A DNA stretch of 36,297 bases, taken from IMG/VR virus record IMGVR_UViG_3300046028_009319, positions 1 through 36,297 of that record; one strand, written 5' to 3'. Both the position numbers and the translations under genes were made by a program. The notes under the pieces are model-generated. The model ran no database searches. It was not told the DNA's origin and was given only the letters and a program-made list of their open reading frames with translations. Shown here piece by piece: positions 29,001 to 36,297 of this stretch; within the stretch, counting starts at the first letter, position 1; each line of letters opens with the position of its first letter. Source of the stretch: a virus.

Positions 29001-30503
29001 ACTACTATTAATACTATAGGAGTAACTTCTAGATCAATGGCTAGAAGAATTGGTCAACACATGATTTATCAAACAATTAAAGAAAATCAAGGAGTTGAAT
29101 TTAAAGCTGGTTTGGAAAGTTTACTTTGCCGCCCTGGAGACTTGATCATTATTGAAGATGAGATGAAAACTCAGCAGACAAATTTTGGAAGAATTTTAAA
29201 GACAGATTTTTCATCTAAAAGTTTATATATTGAAAATGAATTTAATCCCACTTCGTATAATAATAAAATTACTGTTTACTCACCAACAGGATACACTACA
29301 TCTGAAGAATTATATATTAAATCTGCTGCTACTCGCAGTCGATTAAGTAATTTTACATTAGCAAGCGGTGGAATAGTGAGTGGCTATTTAGCTGCTAAGT
29401 ATGAATTTTCTAATTATTTAAGTGGATTTGCCCCTATTTATAGCAATAATACAAAAAGCGACGATATTCAAGAATATTTTGCTTATTATACTGGCAAAAA
29501 TTCTAACAATGAAAATGTTTTTTGTTATTATAATACTGGATTTTCTGGATGGATTTTTTCAACAGGACAATCTTTTGCAGATAATAATATTTATGATAAA
29601 TTAATTTTAAATACTGGAGTCTATACTATTGACGAGGTTCACACGGCTGACGCATTTAGTAATCAAACTGGATTTATTTACGATACTACAGCTCCTAATA
29701 GAAGATCAACAAAATATTCAGGTGTGAGTTCTCAAATAACTTACTCCATAGACAATATAAATAGCAACGGTGGTATTTTAGATGAAGAAATCTCTACAGT
29801 CAATAATGCTCAAGTTGTTACTTTTGAGATTACAGGATATAATAATAGTGGATTAAATAATAATAATTATGGCTCTACTGTATATTTGAGTCCTACTGAT
29901 ACTAATATTAATTTATTAGAATTTGTTCAAGATGGAAGTCCTTATAGAATTCAAAGACTAAATTCAGAAAGCCAAATCTATAAAGTATTAACAATCCGAG
30001 AAGATAGTCAAAATGAATACACAGTTGTAGCCACAAAATATAATACTGGAAAATTTGCAGAAATTGAAAAATTCTCATCTGATCTATTGCCAGCAGATAC
30101 GTTTAATACTGCTCCATTAATTGTTAATAATGTGATTGTTGCAGAATTAAAACCCCCAGTCATTGAAAGTTTAATATTTAGAGCTGCTGCAAGCGCCAAA
30201 TTCTCTCTAATCTTAAACTGGTTACCAGTTGACAATAATGAGGGTCATGAATTAATATTTACAAACAATCTAGGAACATCTAAATCATACAAAACAATTA
30301 AAGGCAAAGTACAGTTTGACTCATCAATTGAAGACAAAGATAATTACTTTGAAGGATTTGGCTATTGGACTGCAAAAATTAAAACTATTGGAAATGGAAT
30401 AACAACTTTAGATTCTTATTATGCTGAAAAAACTATTCTTGTTGCTTATCTAACAGAAAATAGCAGAGCTAAGGCAGTAGTTGTAGACTTTACTATATCA
30501 TAA
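26022..30503 (+). CDS. gpJ-like tail tip / host specificity protein
   Basis: A 1493-residue protein, the largest in the window. Typical gpJ features are the opening (RPPQLGNFNIATSYSTIEIV, DLLCDGPIHSIVNDQG) and the middle (YDCRLKKIQVPSNYEPLF, then WDGTFKFGWTDNPAWILYDI, NTRYGLGSYLEESQINIWEL). Later come RRDQQFNTIEVSYLDRFDNF and LLCRPGDLIIIED, the phage-tail hub domains. It forms the central hub and fibre that contacts the receptor. About 150 residues at 530-680 and a fibronectin-like C-terminus look variable. Length exceeds lambda gpJ (1132). The next gene starts 1 nt after its stop. Confidence 0.92.
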   Translation: MKHFIKKTTFAGAGGTPPRPKIQAGTLRPPQLGNFNIATSYSTIEIVDLLCDGPIHSIVNDQGANVKNDHLMQGIYLDNTPIEVSNSTLVVNNFNVKYFLDKKRGGSTYYISDQLNSLVGDSINSNGFVTSRKSHLFKQPYNSTFFYMEYNGDGTVINSPDTYKASVDFMFLRRDGSNSDKVLSQNYLSYDPDATPRYSADFNNYDQVWSRIIWTPTSLTTYDEEINYGHYFVNKEATSSTNPADIDINYVTSELHYYNRSDSSLDTANSLYKTFLTSLEKIKNDGTAGDLGVPDSQKPKMKTLASSLIAELTVLRSAHFGITRLGRKTPSDTLLMLISIGTVNFLNLENLTNSSGGTNANINTDALKMYIPNFDGTNATAKIYFLPQVNASGFLTNQVCGLIAISIKLTTQRVPIVQRGIGEYWKIPLELITTFARKDLTLSLYKTNERTNQSTISSEAKYNFSNLLCEFKDGAETQAPLSFFNSIHIDYEYNQQLLGPFRTGGRGVRRLQEDPEIRTIWNPSFYEETGGVPRLTNGERVETSTDSDRLSEENYSDWNSENDDFNEDASPVMHTIENPNVTSVYFTLGISSLKDTASADITYNKTVPEDGKEPKVSEEEEFRAGDTYPAILVIQVEIGKVVGGIAKSKETRDYRIVCQVNGQLLIDFGQTTGTVANAINGRFVTANKKGGDGDPTASFKALILDPITEDDNSTLVKRYIKVTKVSTETNSVLISRECSLVKITEIIQANLSYPFSAMAGIKMDSRVFANVPERSYDCRLKKIQVPSNYEPLFSNGIDKRYILDSAGYNQDYKIYEKDWDGTFKFGWTDNPAWILYDILTNTRYGLGSYLEESQINIWELYKIGRFCDAVNDEGYFIGVSDGIRGLEPRFSCNILFKESIKIFDAINVVANLFRGAVFFANSEVHFIDDRPRAPIALFSNTHVKDGIFSYSNNRRDQQFNTIEVSYLDRFDNFKSKIEFVEDESDIRKRGVFKTTINTIGVTSRSMARRIGQHMIYQTIKENQGVEFKAGLESLLCRPGDLIIIEDEMKTQQTNFGRILKTDFSSKSLYIENEFNPTSYNNKITVYSPTGYTTSEELYIKSAATRSRLSNFTLASGGIVSGYLAAKYEFSNYLSGFAPIYSNNTKSDDIQEYFAYYTGKNSNNENVFCYYNTGFSGWIFSTGQSFADNNIYDKLILNTGVYTIDEVHTADAFSNQTGFIYDTTAPNRRSTKYSGVSSQITYSIDNINSNGGILDEEISTVNNAQVVTFEITGYNNSGLNNNNYGSTVYLSPTDTNINLLEFVQDGSPYRIQRLNSESQIYKVLTIREDSQNEYTVVATKYNTGKFAEIEKFSSDLLPADTFNTAPLIVNNVIVAELKPPVIESLIFRAAASAKFSLILNWLPVDNNEGHELIFTNNLGTSKSYKTIKGKVQFDSSIEDKDNYFEGFGYWTAKIKTIGNGITTLDSYYAEKTILVAYLTENSRAKAVVVDFTIS

Positions 30504-30504
30504 T

Positions 30505-31662
30505 ATGTACGAATTTGATAAAAATTATTCTTTAGATTTAGACGACTTAACCATTGATAATGCGGCTAGTGGAGTTCATTTAGATAGAGATGTTTCTTTA
30601 TATTTTAGTTTTCAAGATCCTTTGGGAAATAATATAACTAGCGATGCAGAGTTGAGGGACAACCCATTCATCAGCCACACGGTTTACGATATTTTATCTA
30701 GTAGCGGAACAACAGTTTACGCTAACTACGCTTCTGGTAAGAGTCGATATTTTAATTTTAGAGCAGAGGAGAACATTGGAGTTTTTGGATTTTATCAAAA
30801 AGATTTTGGGATTAGAACTAATGTTTATAATAGAATTGATGATAGCGTTTTTAAAGCTAGTTTTTATCTTTATGGAAATGTTCCAAGTATAAATACTATC
30901 GATGTCTATGATGGAACAACAGGGGCAATTAGTGGGGGATCAGGAGTTTATAATAAAATTCAATTAAATATAAAATATAATAATAATTTAAATTATGTAA
31001 AATTTAATAGAATAGACGTTTATGCTAGCAGTGAAAATATTAGTGGTCAAATATTTCAACCATCTAAAGAATTGGCTGCAAACATAATAGCTAATACTCC
31101 ATACTACTTGTATTCTTTGCCAGTTTTTAATCAACTAGATGCTTCGATTGTTAATATTCCAGCTTCTAGATTAAGGTACAATGTTCCATACTATTTTGGG
31201 ATTATTCCATACTCAGAAATGGGAAGTGGCGAAGTTCAATATTTTGGACCTCACACAATGACTAGAGAGTTTCCAACCTTAGTAACTGAAAAAGTTTTAG
31301 CTACTAATATTTTACAACTTAATCATGGAGCGTCATCTATGATCATGGATTACATTACTGGTTTTATTACTGGAGCGAGTAACACAAATACACTATTAGA
31401 TACAATTCCAAAAAGCGCGTATAGCACAATAACATATACGGCCCAAATTAGTGATGCTAATTTGTCCGTATCGTCTTCAGAATTGAAGATTGTTATCACT
31501 TCAACTGGAAGTCCATCATCTGGAGTTTCATTCTCTGAATATGCTATTAGTGATAATAACTATCCAGTATACTCTTATACAAATTCTGGAGACTTTGTTT
31601 ACTTGAATGTTTCAGGAGTAACTCCAACAGGAGTCTTTAAACTTTACAAAGTCGCTTTGTGA
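30505..31662 (+). CDS. Tail-tip/fibre protein downstream of gpJ
   Basis: A 385-residue beta-rich protein with Tyr/Asn/Ser repeats (DVSLYFSFQDPLGNN, AEENIGVFGFYQKDFGIRTN, VPYYFGIIPYSEMGSG) and no signal peptide or enzymatic motif. The early part resembles the C-terminal fibronectin-type domains that in other phages are fused to gpJ, so it may be a separated gpJ tail, fibre or baseplate cap. It is cotranscribed with gpJ (1 nt apart). Its last 19 nt overlap the convergent gene at 31644-31814. No family name can be given. Confidence 0.75.
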   Translation: MYEFDKNYSLDLDDLTIDNAASGVHLDRDVSLYFSFQDPLGNNITSDAELRDNPFISHTVYDILSSSGTTVYANYASGKSRYFNFRAEENIGVFGFYQKDFGIRTNVYNRIDDSVFKASFYLYGNVPSINTIDVYDGTTGAISGGSGVYNKIQLNIKYNNNLNYVKFNRIDVYASSENISGQIFQPSKELAANIIANTPYYLYSLPVFNQLDASIVNIPASRLRYNVPYYFGIIPYSEMGSGEVQYFGPHTMTREFPTLVTEKVLATNILQLNHGASSMIMDYITGFITGASNTNTLLDTIPKSAYSTITYTAQISDANLSVSSSELKIVITSTGSPSSGVSFSEYAISDNNYPVYSYTNSGDFVYLNVSGVTPTGVFKLYKVAL

Positions 31663-31814
31663 CTAAAAGTTTCCCTCAAACCTTCCAAGAATAAAAGTCG
31701 AGCATCTGAGGATAGAGACGCATACTTTTTCTTAGCTCGCCGATAAGTTTTGCGAGTAATAGGATCATTTGGATTGATGATGGATCGAAGTTCTTTTGCT
31801 TTGTTCGCGTTCAT
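31644..31814 (-). CDS. Small phage protein, 56 aa
   Basis: ATG at 31814 (ATGA overlap with the acetyltransferase stop) opens a 56-codon frame starting MNANKAKELRSIINPNDPIT, then RKTYRRAKKKYASLSSDARL. The pattern 'N-K-A-K-x-L-R-x-x-I-N-P-x-D-P-I-x-R-x-x-Y-R-R-x-K' is one I recall from short basic proteins of many phages, of unknown function. Strong basic helices suggest nucleic-acid binding. Its 3' end runs 19 nt into the tail gene on the other strand. Confidence 0.75.
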   Translation of the reverse strand: MNANKAKELRSIINPNDPITRKTYRRAKKKYASLSSDARLLFLEGLRETFSHKATL

Positions 31815-32269
31815 AATTTAGAAATATAATTTTCAGAGTCTTTTAAAAATCCTAGTTTTTCATAAAAGGATTTAATTTTTTCATGTTTAGGATGCTTCAC
31901 CACAGTGTTCATGGAAATGTATTTAAAATCATTTTCTTTTGCATACTTTATTGCAGTAGATAATAATTTGTATCCCATCTTAGGATTTTTAGACAACCAT
32001 AGATATTCACTAAAGATTTTTACATTGAATTTAACATTTTTATCATTAATGAAAGCTATCATTGAATCAAATTTTGATCCATTATGATTAGCCCAAACTA
32101 ACAAGTCCCATGCTAATATACTTTTGTAGCAGAAAGCATTTTTGATGGATTGAACATCATGTTTTAAAAATTGATGAGCGCTATCAACATCTTCTTGCTG
32201 AAAAGATTCCATCAAGTCGTCCAAGACAATTTTAAATTCTTCAGGATTAGTTATTCTTTTTATACTCAT
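31811..32269 (-). CDS. GNAT-family N-acetyltransferase
   Basis: A 152-residue protein of GNAT-like layout: a strand with WDLLVWANHNGSKFDSMIAF, then helix NPKMGYKLLSTAIKYAKEND in the position of the acetyl-CoA loop, and the diagnostic ending KIKSFYEKLGFLKDSENYIS. The classic Q/R-x-x-G-x-G/A loop appears only as NPKMGYKLL, so activity is likely but not certain. Substrate is unknown; phage GNATs may modify proteins, tRNA or DNA bases. It overlaps the annealing-protein gene by 23 nt and the 56-aa gene by 4 nt. Confidence 0.75.
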   Translation of the reverse strand: MSIKRITNPEEFKIVLDDLMESFQQEDVDSAHQFLKHDVQSIKNAFCYKSILAWDLLVWANHNGSKFDSMIAFINDKNVKFNVKIFSEYLWLSKNPKMGYKLLSTAIKYAKENDFKYISMNTVVKHPKHEKIKSFYEKLGFLKDSENYISKL

Positions 32270-33107
32270 TGGTCAGTTTGAGAAGCATTCTAGATTGTTT
32301 CGAGGGAATATCTTTGAACACATTCCACTCTTTAGCATCTGAGAGCAATTCAGACAGTTCTTTCTGCTCTGTTGGGCTTGCTTTCTTCCACAGTTTGCGC
32401 AGGAACGCTTTAAACTCTTCCAAGCTCTGAACATGAAGCAATTCATTTGCAGCCTTCTCTAAGGCTCCCTGTGCAGTAATTGGCACTGCATTAGAAATCA
32501 TAAGCTCAGCAACGTCCGAGACTCTGTTTTTGGACTTGTCAATTTCATCAGCACCCACAATGTGAATGTTTAAAAAGTTACGAACGCAGCGAACAAAAGC
32601 TCTGTTGCAAGCAATAGTCTCCAAGAACTTCAAGCAAAAAAGATCAGTGTTGTCACTAGTAGCATTTGCTACATCTTCATAAACGACACTTTCAGCATTT
32701 TCATAGTTTGGAATCCAATCAATGGAGCACTTGGCCACAACATAATTATCTCTAGGATAATCTAATGAATACTTTACTTTTGTAAAGCCGCGAAGCTTTG
32801 CCAGTTCTTTGATTCCTCCCAGCATGATGAGAAGCTGCTTGTCTGTTAAACCTTCAGAGGAGGTTGGAACAGTTTGCTTTCTGAGATCAAACCAGTCTTT
32901 GTTTGGATAAAGAAATTCAGGCTTGATCATGCTGCGCCAATTAACAGATCCATCCTCGTTGAATGAATAATTAATTGAATTGAGCAATCCATACTCATTG
33001 CGTTTGCAATCAATGTGACTTGGCGGATGACTAGATACCACTTTACCACTGGGAGTTTCGCTGGTTTGCGTTTCGACTTCTGAGACTTCACTATTTTGAG
33101 TAGACAT
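32247..33107 (-). CDS. Candidate single-strand annealing protein (Rad52/ERF-like)
   Basis: A 286-residue protein. After a disordered Ser/Thr/Glu start, residues ~45-180 hold NEDGSVNWRSMIKPEFLYPN, then TDKQLLIMLGGIKELAKLRG and CLKFLETIACNRAFVRCVRN. The last is a helix with the 'A-x-x-R-A-x-x-R' pattern seen in Rad52/ERF-type annealing proteins. The family placement is mine and weak. If right, the protein binds single-stranded DNA and promotes annealing during phage recombination. The C-terminal ~90 residues are helical and charged and may recruit partners. It overlaps the GT9-like gene by 17 nt. Confidence 0.45.
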   Translation of the reverse strand: MSTQNSEVSEVETQTSETPSGKVVSSHPPSHIDCKRNEYGLLNSINYSFNEDGSVNWRSMIKPEFLYPNKDWFDLRKQTVPTSSEGLTDKQLLIMLGGIKELAKLRGFTKVKYSLDYPRDNYVVAKCSIDWIPNYENAESVVYEDVANATSDNTDLFCLKFLETIACNRAFVRCVRNFLNIHIVGADEIDKSKNRVSDVAELMISNAVPITAQGALEKAANELLHVQSLEEFKAFLRKLWKKASPTEQKELSELLSDAKEWNVFKDIPSKQSRMLLKLTNEYKKNN

Positions 33108-34248
33108 AAAAATGTTTTAATTCTTCTAAGAGAACTTCATCTTCGCATAGTTCAAAGTTCTTGTCAAGAAATGTTTCATCTTTTAATAAGTGATATCGAC
33201 TGTTGTATTTTTTATTGTTTGAGAGAATAGTTTTACTAGAATTAAAAAATGCATTTTTAAAAGAAAAGTCTTTGGGAAGAAGATCTTTAGAATCCATTCC
33301 ATATTCCTGAACTGAATAATCAAAAAATTCATATCTTAAAGCTGCTAGTTGACTTGGATTTTTTACAAGAAGATGAAATTGAATTTTTAATTTTTTCAAT
33401 AGCTCCAAGTACTCAACTGCTGGCTTGTGTTGTTCATCAACAACGAAAGACAAGATGTGAATTTTATGCTTAACAGCATCAAGCAATTCGATTGGAATAA
33501 ACTTGTCTGTGATGATGGCAAATCGATTCAAATGCTGAAACCAATGAGTCCAACCCTCGCTAGTATCTGCCCAGTCTAGTCTTAAAAAACAAAATTCGGT
33601 TGCTGGCACTAATGATGGATTAAAAAAGTTTGGAACAATTTCGACAATTTTGTTGTGATACATTCTGCCAGTAAAAAGAGTTTTTAAAGGAACTTTATCA
33701 TCTAGTTTTAAAGATTTTAAAATGGCAGATGCAATGGTTTCTGGAAGAATTTTATTAATAGAGTCTTCTGGATCATAATTGCTCAAACAAGGTTTCACAC
33801 TCCAAGGAGCTTCAATGTTAATCTTTGATTTGCACCAGTATCCATCTGTGACAGAACTAAACACATTGCCAAATAATGTTACTTGAGGCACATTAACTGA
33901 ATTAGCGTAGTGAGATAAAGCATCGTCCACTCCAATGTGCAGCTTAGATTTTGAAACAATGTAGGCTGTATTTTTAAATCTTAGTTTACCATAACTAATA
34001 TCAACGTTTTTTAATTTAGTTTCTGGAGTAGCGCCAACTTGCACAATTGAGATGCCAAGCTTTCGTAATTGACTACTAATAAGATCAATAACAATCTCAT
34101 AGTAGTGATACTTTTTAGCGCTAATCTCTGGCGCTAGTTGAATGGTAATGTAATTGTCAAACATCACAGGATAAAAGTGACGAGAAACAATTGGTTTGGA
34201 GATTTTCACTCCTAAACTTTTAGAATATTCTTCAATGAGATGGCTCAT
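33091..34248 (-). CDS. GT9-type glycosyltransferase, C-terminal half plus extra domain
   Basis: A 385-residue protein. Residues ~40-150 match the C-terminal (nucleotide-sugar) half of GT9 heptosyltransferase-like enzymes: KPIVSRHFYPVMFDNYITIQ, then NTAYIVSKSKLHIGVDDALS and YANSVNVPQVTLFGNVFSS. The N-terminal half of the fold is missing here but appears at the end of the neighbouring gene. The rest (~180-385) is a further alpha/beta domain, possibly a second transferase-like part. It would transfer a sugar to an unknown acceptor, perhaps lipopolysaccharide, DNA or a virion protein. Its ATG overlaps the upstream stop (TATGA). Confidence 0.7.
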   Translation of the reverse strand: MSHLIEEYSKSLGVKISKPIVSRHFYPVMFDNYITIQLAPEISAKKYHYYEIVIDLISSQLRKLGISIVQVGATPETKLKNVDISYGKLRFKNTAYIVSKSKLHIGVDDALSHYANSVNVPQVTLFGNVFSSVTDGYWCKSKINIEAPWSVKPCLSNYDPEDSINKILPETIASAILKSLKLDDKVPLKTLFTGRMYHNKIVEIVPNFFNPSLVPATEFCFLRLDWADTSEGWTHWFQHLNRFAIITDKFIPIELLDAVKHKIHILSFVVDEQHKPAVEYLELLKKLKIQFHLLVKNPSQLAALRYEFFDYSVQEYGMDSKDLLPKDFSFKNAFFNSSKTILSNNKKYNSRYHLLKDETFLDKNFELCEDEVLLEELKHFYVYSK

Positions 34249-36137
34249 ACTAGTGGGAATTGAATTTTATCTTTTCCATTGTGAACAAAGGAAATGACTT
34301 TTTGAGTGGTGATTGTTGGAAAGAAAGCTAGTTCAAAATATCCTTTGTGATGAGATTGCCCCTCTAAAATTGCTGAACTATCAATGGATGGAGAGTAAGG
34401 AATACACTTGTGAATATAAACGTTGTCTTCAATGTATTCAAAATTATTTGGATTAGTAATAATGTAAATATTGTGTTTGGGATACTGCTTCTTCAAGTTT
34501 CTCATCAATCCATTCACTAATAAAACATCACTTTCAGAATCTGGTACGACAACTGCAATTCTGCGACCTTCATCATCAGAATCTAAAATATCGCCGAACT
34601 CTATAATTTTAGAATCCGAATTACTTTTGAGAGCAACATCTTGGAAGTGTTTTAGAATGTCAGCTTTGGGAGTTCCAGTCGCTAAGACTCCCAACCAGTG
34701 TTTGACTCCTGTGGAGTTTTTATCCATTTCTTCATTTAAGATGTTCTTGTAAAGATCAATCAAAAATGTTTCATTGTCTGCGTCTAAATTTTCAGGAGAG
34801 TAAGTGTGATTTTTATCGATGAGTTTAAAATCAAAATCAAAATCAACTGCTGGCATTGCATCAATGATGTCTTCAATTTTTTTGCCGATAACTTCTATAG
34901 AGCATTCATCAATTACAAACTGTCTAGCTTTAGCGCCAATCTCTTGTCTTTCAGAAACGGACATATTATAAACTCTGTGTAGTTGATTAGAAATGCTAAT
35001 TGGACAAGTGGACGCTTTGATGAATTGAGTACCTGGCTCTCTGTATTCAAACCAATCTAATGGAAGACCCCCGCTATCTTCATGACAATAATCTTCGCCG
35101 CACGAATAATCAGTAGCTAACGTTACCAACTCTGTGAGCTTAGCTTCTTGAATAGGAATTTCTTGTCCACCACTAGTGAATGGATGACAGTAAACATCCA
35201 TGAGATTGTAGATTTCATTCAATTGAGATTCACTAACTCCATCCATGATGTTGGTTGTAGAGAATGACTGTTGAGTCTGGCAGTGAGGACACTGTTTTTG
35301 CTGCCCAGAAAAAGGTTGCACGCTATAAGAACTGCACGACTTGCAAAAATAAGTTGTTAAGATATCATTCATGCTGATGCTCTTCTCTTCCAAGAGTCGC
35401 GGAATGTCCCATCCTTCTGACCAATGAGTATGAAGCAAGAGTTTAGCTTTGGGAGTTGATGCCTTGAACATCTTAAAGCCATCTAAAATATTAGGAACGC
35501 TCTTTCTCAATTGATTGCGGAATACGAAACCAATGATGAACTCATCTTGCAAGTTGTTTTTGTTTCTCAACTCTGCTCTTTGAAGATCAGACATCTTGTA
35601 AAAAGAAGATGCATCTAAACTTCCGCGCAATGTTTTGATGTGAGAGTATCCCATCTCTTGAAATGCTTTTTCAGCAAATGATGCCCAAACATAATAGTTT
35701 TTAATTTTGGGAGCAGCATCAATAGCAGATTGCAAAATTGGCAAGCTGTCTAGAGTTGTCCAAATCATGCAGTTGATTTTATTCCACCATGGTTTGGCAT
35801 AGAGAGTGTCGAATGCCCAAATGTCTTCAATTCCAATGTAAACGTCTGGCTTTACAGTTTTGACAACATCGTCAATGAGTTCTGCTCCATAAGATGCTGC
35901 TCGTTGGCGAGTAGGATCAGTGATTTTATTAAATGCTTCTGGACTTGGAAGAGATCCGTAAGTTTTCCAAGGAGTACTATCTGTTTCTCTGCCCTGCCAA
36001 TTTTGACCATTAGCAAATTCAACGATGTTATACTTGTTAGTATTAAACAAATATCGTAGAATATTTTTTTTGTTTTTGCCAAATCCAGTAAAGGCTTTGC
36101 AAAAATTGCTGTGAATTAAAACGGTTTTTTTACTCAT
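34245..36137 (-). CDS. Multi-domain glycosyltransferase: GT4, Zn ribbon, DUF4214-like, GT9 N-half
   Basis: Starting at the ATG at 36137 (which overlaps the upstream stop by 8 nt) gives 630 residues. Residues 1-430 resemble GT4 enzymes: N-terminal VLIHSNFCKAFTGFG, then IIGFVFRNQLRKSVPNILDG and PFTSGGQEIPIQEAKL. A four-Cys zinc ribbon (C265-x2-C268, C283-x2-C286) is inserted. Residues 456-500 (FLIDLYKNILNEEMD, GVKHWLGVLATGTPKADIL) are DUF4214-like. Residues 525-630 (RRIAVVVPDSESDVLLVNGL) look like the first half of a GT9 fold. It would use nucleotide sugars to glycosylate an unknown target. Confidence 0.8.
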   Translation of the reverse strand: MSKKTVLIHSNFCKAFTGFGKNKKNILRYLFNTNKYNIVEFANGQNWQGRETDSTPWKTYGSLPSPEAFNKITDPTRQRAASYGAELIDDVVKTVKPDVYIGIEDIWAFDTLYAKPWWNKINCMIWTTLDSLPILQSAIDAAPKIKNYYVWASFAEKAFQEMGYSHIKTLRGSLDASSFYKMSDLQRAELRNKNNLQDEFIIGFVFRNQLRKSVPNILDGFKMFKASTPKAKLLLHTHWSEGWDIPRLLEEKSISMNDILTTYFCKSCSSYSVQPFSGQQKQCPHCQTQQSFSTTNIMDGVSESQLNEIYNLMDVYCHPFTSGGQEIPIQEAKLTELVTLATDYSCGEDYCHEDSGGLPLDWFEYREPGTQFIKASTCPISISNQLHRVYNMSVSERQEIGAKARQFVIDECSIEVIGKKIEDIIDAMPAVDFDFDFKLIDKNHTYSPENLDADNETFLIDLYKNILNEEMDKNSTGVKHWLGVLATGTPKADILKHFQDVALKSNSDSKIIEFGDILDSDDEGRRIAVVVPDSESDVLLVNGLMRNLKKQYPKHNIYIITNPNNFEYIEDNVYIHKCIPYSPSIDSSAILEGQSHHKGYFELAFFPTITTQKVISFVHNGKDKIQFPLV

Positions 36138-36297
36138 TGTTTTTAACGCTTTGATTTTGCTTGTAACGGAATTCAAAAATATTGTGAAGAATGTTTTTGC
36201 AGAACTCTCTCAAAACATAAGCTTCGCCAACTTCAATGCCCACTCCAAACTTGATTGTAGAGTTTTTGGTCACACTCAAAGAGTAAGCAGCAGTGCC
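36130..36297 (-). CDS. Partial hypothetical gene cut by window edge
   Basis: The frame is open from the right edge to TAA at 36132-36130, giving 55 C-terminal residues that include NSTIKFGVGIEVGEAYVLR and a basic Asn/Gln/Lys-rich end. The start lies outside the window. Its stop overlaps the glycosyltransferase start (ATGAGTAA), in line with the tight gene packing of this region. Function cannot be read. Confidence 0.6.
   Translation of the reverse strand, partial: GTAAYSLSVTKNSTIKFGVGIEVGEAYVLREFCKNILHNIFEFRYKQNQSVKNNE

Noticed and set aside
29422-29604. 60-codon alternative-frame ORF inside gpJ
   Set aside because: It is nested in a well-supported large gene on the same strand, hydrophobic by AT-rich composition, with no own signal.

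Overview
The window is a piece of an AT-rich tailed dsDNA bacteriophage genome. The decisive evidence is a lambda-type tail-tip run on the + strand (gpL, gpK, gpI and gpJ homologues in canonical order, 22582-30503). Around it lie a CHAP endolysin, holin-like membrane proteins, ThyX, seven tRNAs, HNH endonucleases and many short phage-type hypothetical genes. The tail module implies a siphovirus-like virion. A small outer-membrane beta-barrel with signal peptide and C-terminal Phe, together with lipobox proteins, points to a Gram-negative host. The host taxon cannot be read from the sequence. Start codons almost never have a Shine-Dalgarno sequence and are preceded by A/T-rich leaders. No integrase, repressor, capsid, terminase or polymerase gene is present, so this is only part of the genome.

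Layout. 1-4870 (- strand): accessory and metabolic genes: a DUF6745-like protein with a companion, SNase-type nuclease, holin-like protein, ThyX, metallophosphoesterase and a second small membrane protein. 4894-12497 (-): endolysin, then small structural-type proteins and three ~645-residue BspA/DUF285 repeat proteins, probably fibres or adhesins. Two of the three are preceded by a 59-61-residue coupled gene. 12540-13865 (+): glycine/serine-linker protein, papain-like cysteine protease and small lipoprotein, ending at a bidirectional terminator. 13915-16560 (-): seven tRNAs interleaved with an outer-membrane barrel, a zinc metallopeptidase, an HNH nuclease and tiny ORFs. 16590-18852 (-): Cys-based phosphatase, glucosaminidase lipoprotein, UV-damage endonuclease and a 39-residue basic protein. 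18874-20205 (+): virion structural protein. 20206-22543 (-): HNH nuclease and a block of short unknown genes with one PD-(D/E)XK-like nuclease. 22582-31662 (+): tail-tip module. 31644-36297 (-): small proteins, GNAT acetyltransferase, candidate single-strand annealing protein, two glycosyltransferase genes and a truncated gene at the window edge.

The most striking unlisted signal is a short box, GTGTAA or a one-base variant, sitting 7-11 nt upstream of the start codon of eight genes on both strands. These genes are of virion, lysis or envelope type. It looks like a phage late promoter giving almost leaderless mRNAs, which would fit the absence of Shine-Dalgarno sites. Other points of note are an HNH gene starting 4 nt after a tRNA CCA end, a GT9-type fold apparently split across two ATGA-coupled genes, and four small genes of 39-59 codons (plus one 25-codon candidate) that short-ORF cut-offs miss.

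All family calls come from reading motifs by eye. No database search was run.
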